Shown: piece after piece, positions 62,951-64,000 of the stretch
Position numbering within the stretch: position 1 is the stretch's first letter
Layout: every line of letters starts with the position of its first letter
NCBI RefSeq assembly: GCF_019042245.1
Contig: NZ_JAHQCX010000001.1
Span: forward strand, 310,001 to 374,000
Source of the DNA: Diplocloster modestus
GTDB lineage: Bacteria > Bacillota > Clostridia > Lachnospirales > Lachnospiraceae
Length of the DNA: 64,000 nucleotides
Direction of reading: 5' to 3'
Notes under the pieces: generated by a model
Seen by the model: only the letters and a program-made list of their open reading frames with translations
Databases searched by the model: none
What the model was told of the DNA's origin: nothing
Made by a program: the position numbers and the translations under genes

Positions 62951-64000
62951 TCATAAATGACCCTGATATAAGGCATGGATGAATGTCTCTGTGAGCTGCA
63001 TATTTTTTACCAATACGACTTCATCTACAGGCACCGGCATCTTGCGCATCAGCGGATCCTGATTTGCTTTTTTTGCCACGGTCCGCATAGTAATTTCATC
63101 CTGCGGCAATCCCATCCCTTTTAAAGAGGCAGTAACCCCCAAACGGTGAAAATAATCAGAAAGCTCTTTGATTTCAGCTTTTGCTTTTCCCTCCATGAAT
63201 AGTTGGACAATGATTCCGTAGGCGACCTTGACCCCGTGGAGCAGCTGGTGGCTGCCGGGTATCAAAGACAGGCCGCCCTGGATCGGATGGGCCGCAGCGC
63301 CTCTGGTGGAAGCCTGACCCAGACTCTGGATCATGGCTGTTAGGAAGATATTCACATCGATGACATCGGTTAATTCCGCTCCGGCTGCATGATTGCAAAC
63401 CTGATCGGCCGCCGCCTCCCCCTTAGCCAGCAGCAGGTCGTTCAATAGCCGGGAGAGGGTGTAAGCTGATCGGGTATAGACGTCGGGAGATGTAAGCCCT
63501 TGATAGGCTGCCCGCCCTTCATACCATTTGGAGAGAGCGTCTATGATCCCGGAAGTCAGATATTGCAGCGGCGCATTGGCGATAATGGATGGGTCCACGA
63601 TAACCAACTCCGGATTCCTGGGATAATAGTGATCTCTTAAAAATTCTCCGTCCGCCGTGTATATGACGGATACGGCAGAGGCCGCGGCACATGTGGCGGC
63701 AATGGTAGGGATACAGACGACGGGTACGGACAAGTCAAAAGCGGCGGCTTTTCCCGTATCCAGGGATTTTCCTCCGCCGGCGCAGATGAGAATATCGGCT
63801 CCGAACGCCCGGGCTTTTTTGGTCAGAGACCGGATATTCTCATCACAACATTCCCCGGTGAAGAGCTGGTGTTCCCAGACTATCCCATAATCGGATAAGG
63901 ATTCGGTTAAATCGTGTTCGATAACAGAATAAGCGGTTTTCCCAGCGGAAATAAAAGCTCTTTTTCCCCATTCGGCAATGAACAGACCCGATTCTTTCAA
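62951..64000 (-). CDS. Iron-containing alcohol dehydrogenase, GldA-like, possibly truncated at the window edge
   Basis: At least 350 codons to the edge; TTG at 63998-64000 could be the start, but the gene may extend further. NAD-binding ADILICAGGGKSLDTGKA near residue 90, the metal ligand Asp in SGIIDALSKWYE near 170, and His ligands in RGAAAHPIQGGLSL and GSHQLLHGVKVAYGI. This is the glycerol dehydrogenase branch, which oxidises polyols or reduces ketoses with NAD. It leads the minus-strand catabolic operon and lies 66 bp before the binding-protein gene. Confidence 0.88.
   Translation of the reverse strand: MKESGLFIAEWGKRAFISAGKTAYSVIEHDLTESLSDYGIVWEHQLFTGECCDENIRSLTKKARAFGADILICAGGGKSLDTGKAAAFDLSVPVVCIPTIAATCAAASAVSVIYTADGEFLRDHYYPRNPELVIVDPSIIANAPLQYLTSGIIDALSKWYEGRAAYQGLTSPDVYTRSAYTLSRLLNDLLLAKGEAAADQVCNHAAGAELTDVIDVNIFLTAMIQSLGQASTRGAAAHPIQGGLSLIPGSHQLLHGVKVAYGIIVQLFMEGKAKAEIKELSDYFHRLGVTASLKGMGLPQDEITMRTVAKKANQDPLMRKMPVPVDEVVLVKNMQLTETFIHALYQGHL

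Noticed and set aside
1..64000. CRISPR arrays, prophage structural genes, rRNA genes
   Set aside because: No regularly spaced repeat arrays, phage head/tail genes or rRNA sequences were seen on either strand.

Overview
The window looks like a chromosomal segment of a spore-forming, anaerobic Firmicute of the Lachnospiraceae (Clostridium cluster XIVa) type. Strong AGGAGG ribosome sites precede most genes, GC is moderate, and AddAB replaces RecBCD. There are sporulation genes (a cotJABC coat operon and an alpha/beta-type spore protein), Rrf2 and PadR regulators, and a GlcD/EtfAB oxidation module. The species call is an inference from gene content; there is no rRNA gene in the window.

Layout. 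1-5.7 kb: end of a ketose 3-epimerase gene, then a four-gene ribose/rhamnose-type sugar ABC importer. 5.7-8.5 kb: a very long perfect hairpin, a MerR/TipAS regulator with a textbook 19-bp-spacer promoter, YigZ, a DUF6514-like protein and a small coiled-coil protein. 8.8-18.8 kb: a class A penicillin-binding protein and the addB-addA repair nuclease. 18.8-20.7 kb: an AT-rich island with a membrane protein and a frameshifted secreted protein. 20.7-24.6 kb: a D-2-hydroxyacid dehydrogenase, an Rrf2 regulator, and a metY-cysK sulfur assimilation pair. 24.7-28.4 kb: a GGADGPT-motif protein, a CPBP protease, a broken sensor-kinase gene and an AbgA-like amidohydrolase. 28.6-34.4 kb: a MacAB-like export system followed by an OmpR/histidine-kinase pair. 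34.4-37.3 kb: a giant hairpin, then PadR, DUF1700, DUF4097 and PspC genes, then a spore protein whose ribosome site lies in a hairpin. 37.4-39.2 kb: a GNAT enzyme and cotJABC. 39.3-43.8 kb, minus strand: an AraC-type regulator and araA-araB. 43.9-48.3 kb: a BY-kinase, an SPFH plus ribbon-helix-helix pair, a phosphohexomutase tail, a Fic protein and tRNA-Gly(CCC). 48.6-53.3 kb: DedA, thyA, folA, a diguanylate cyclase and ilvE. 53.3-64 kb, minus strand: a catabolic operon with a GldA-like dehydrogenase, a sugar-type ABC importer, a DapA-family aldolase/dehydratase, and etfB, etfA and glcD in the order of the electron-confurcating lactate dehydrogenase genes lctBCD.

The most striking observation is an IS110-family element (about 55970-57758) inserted between etfB and etfA. 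Its ends can be placed to the base because removing it restores a 16-nt intergenic gap with a perfect ribosome site (etfB stop, TCC, AGGAGGTGATCCC, etfA ATG). The noncoding stretch upstream of its transposase contains four short segments, in the right order and polarity, that match left target, right target, left donor and right donor around a CT core. This is what a bridge RNA should look like, and the left target guide reads the Shine-Dalgarno complement.

Other structural features are a 65-nt almost perfect hairpin at 5759, a roughly 160-nt giant hairpin at 34396, and a small repeat-flanked double-hairpin element at 58622.
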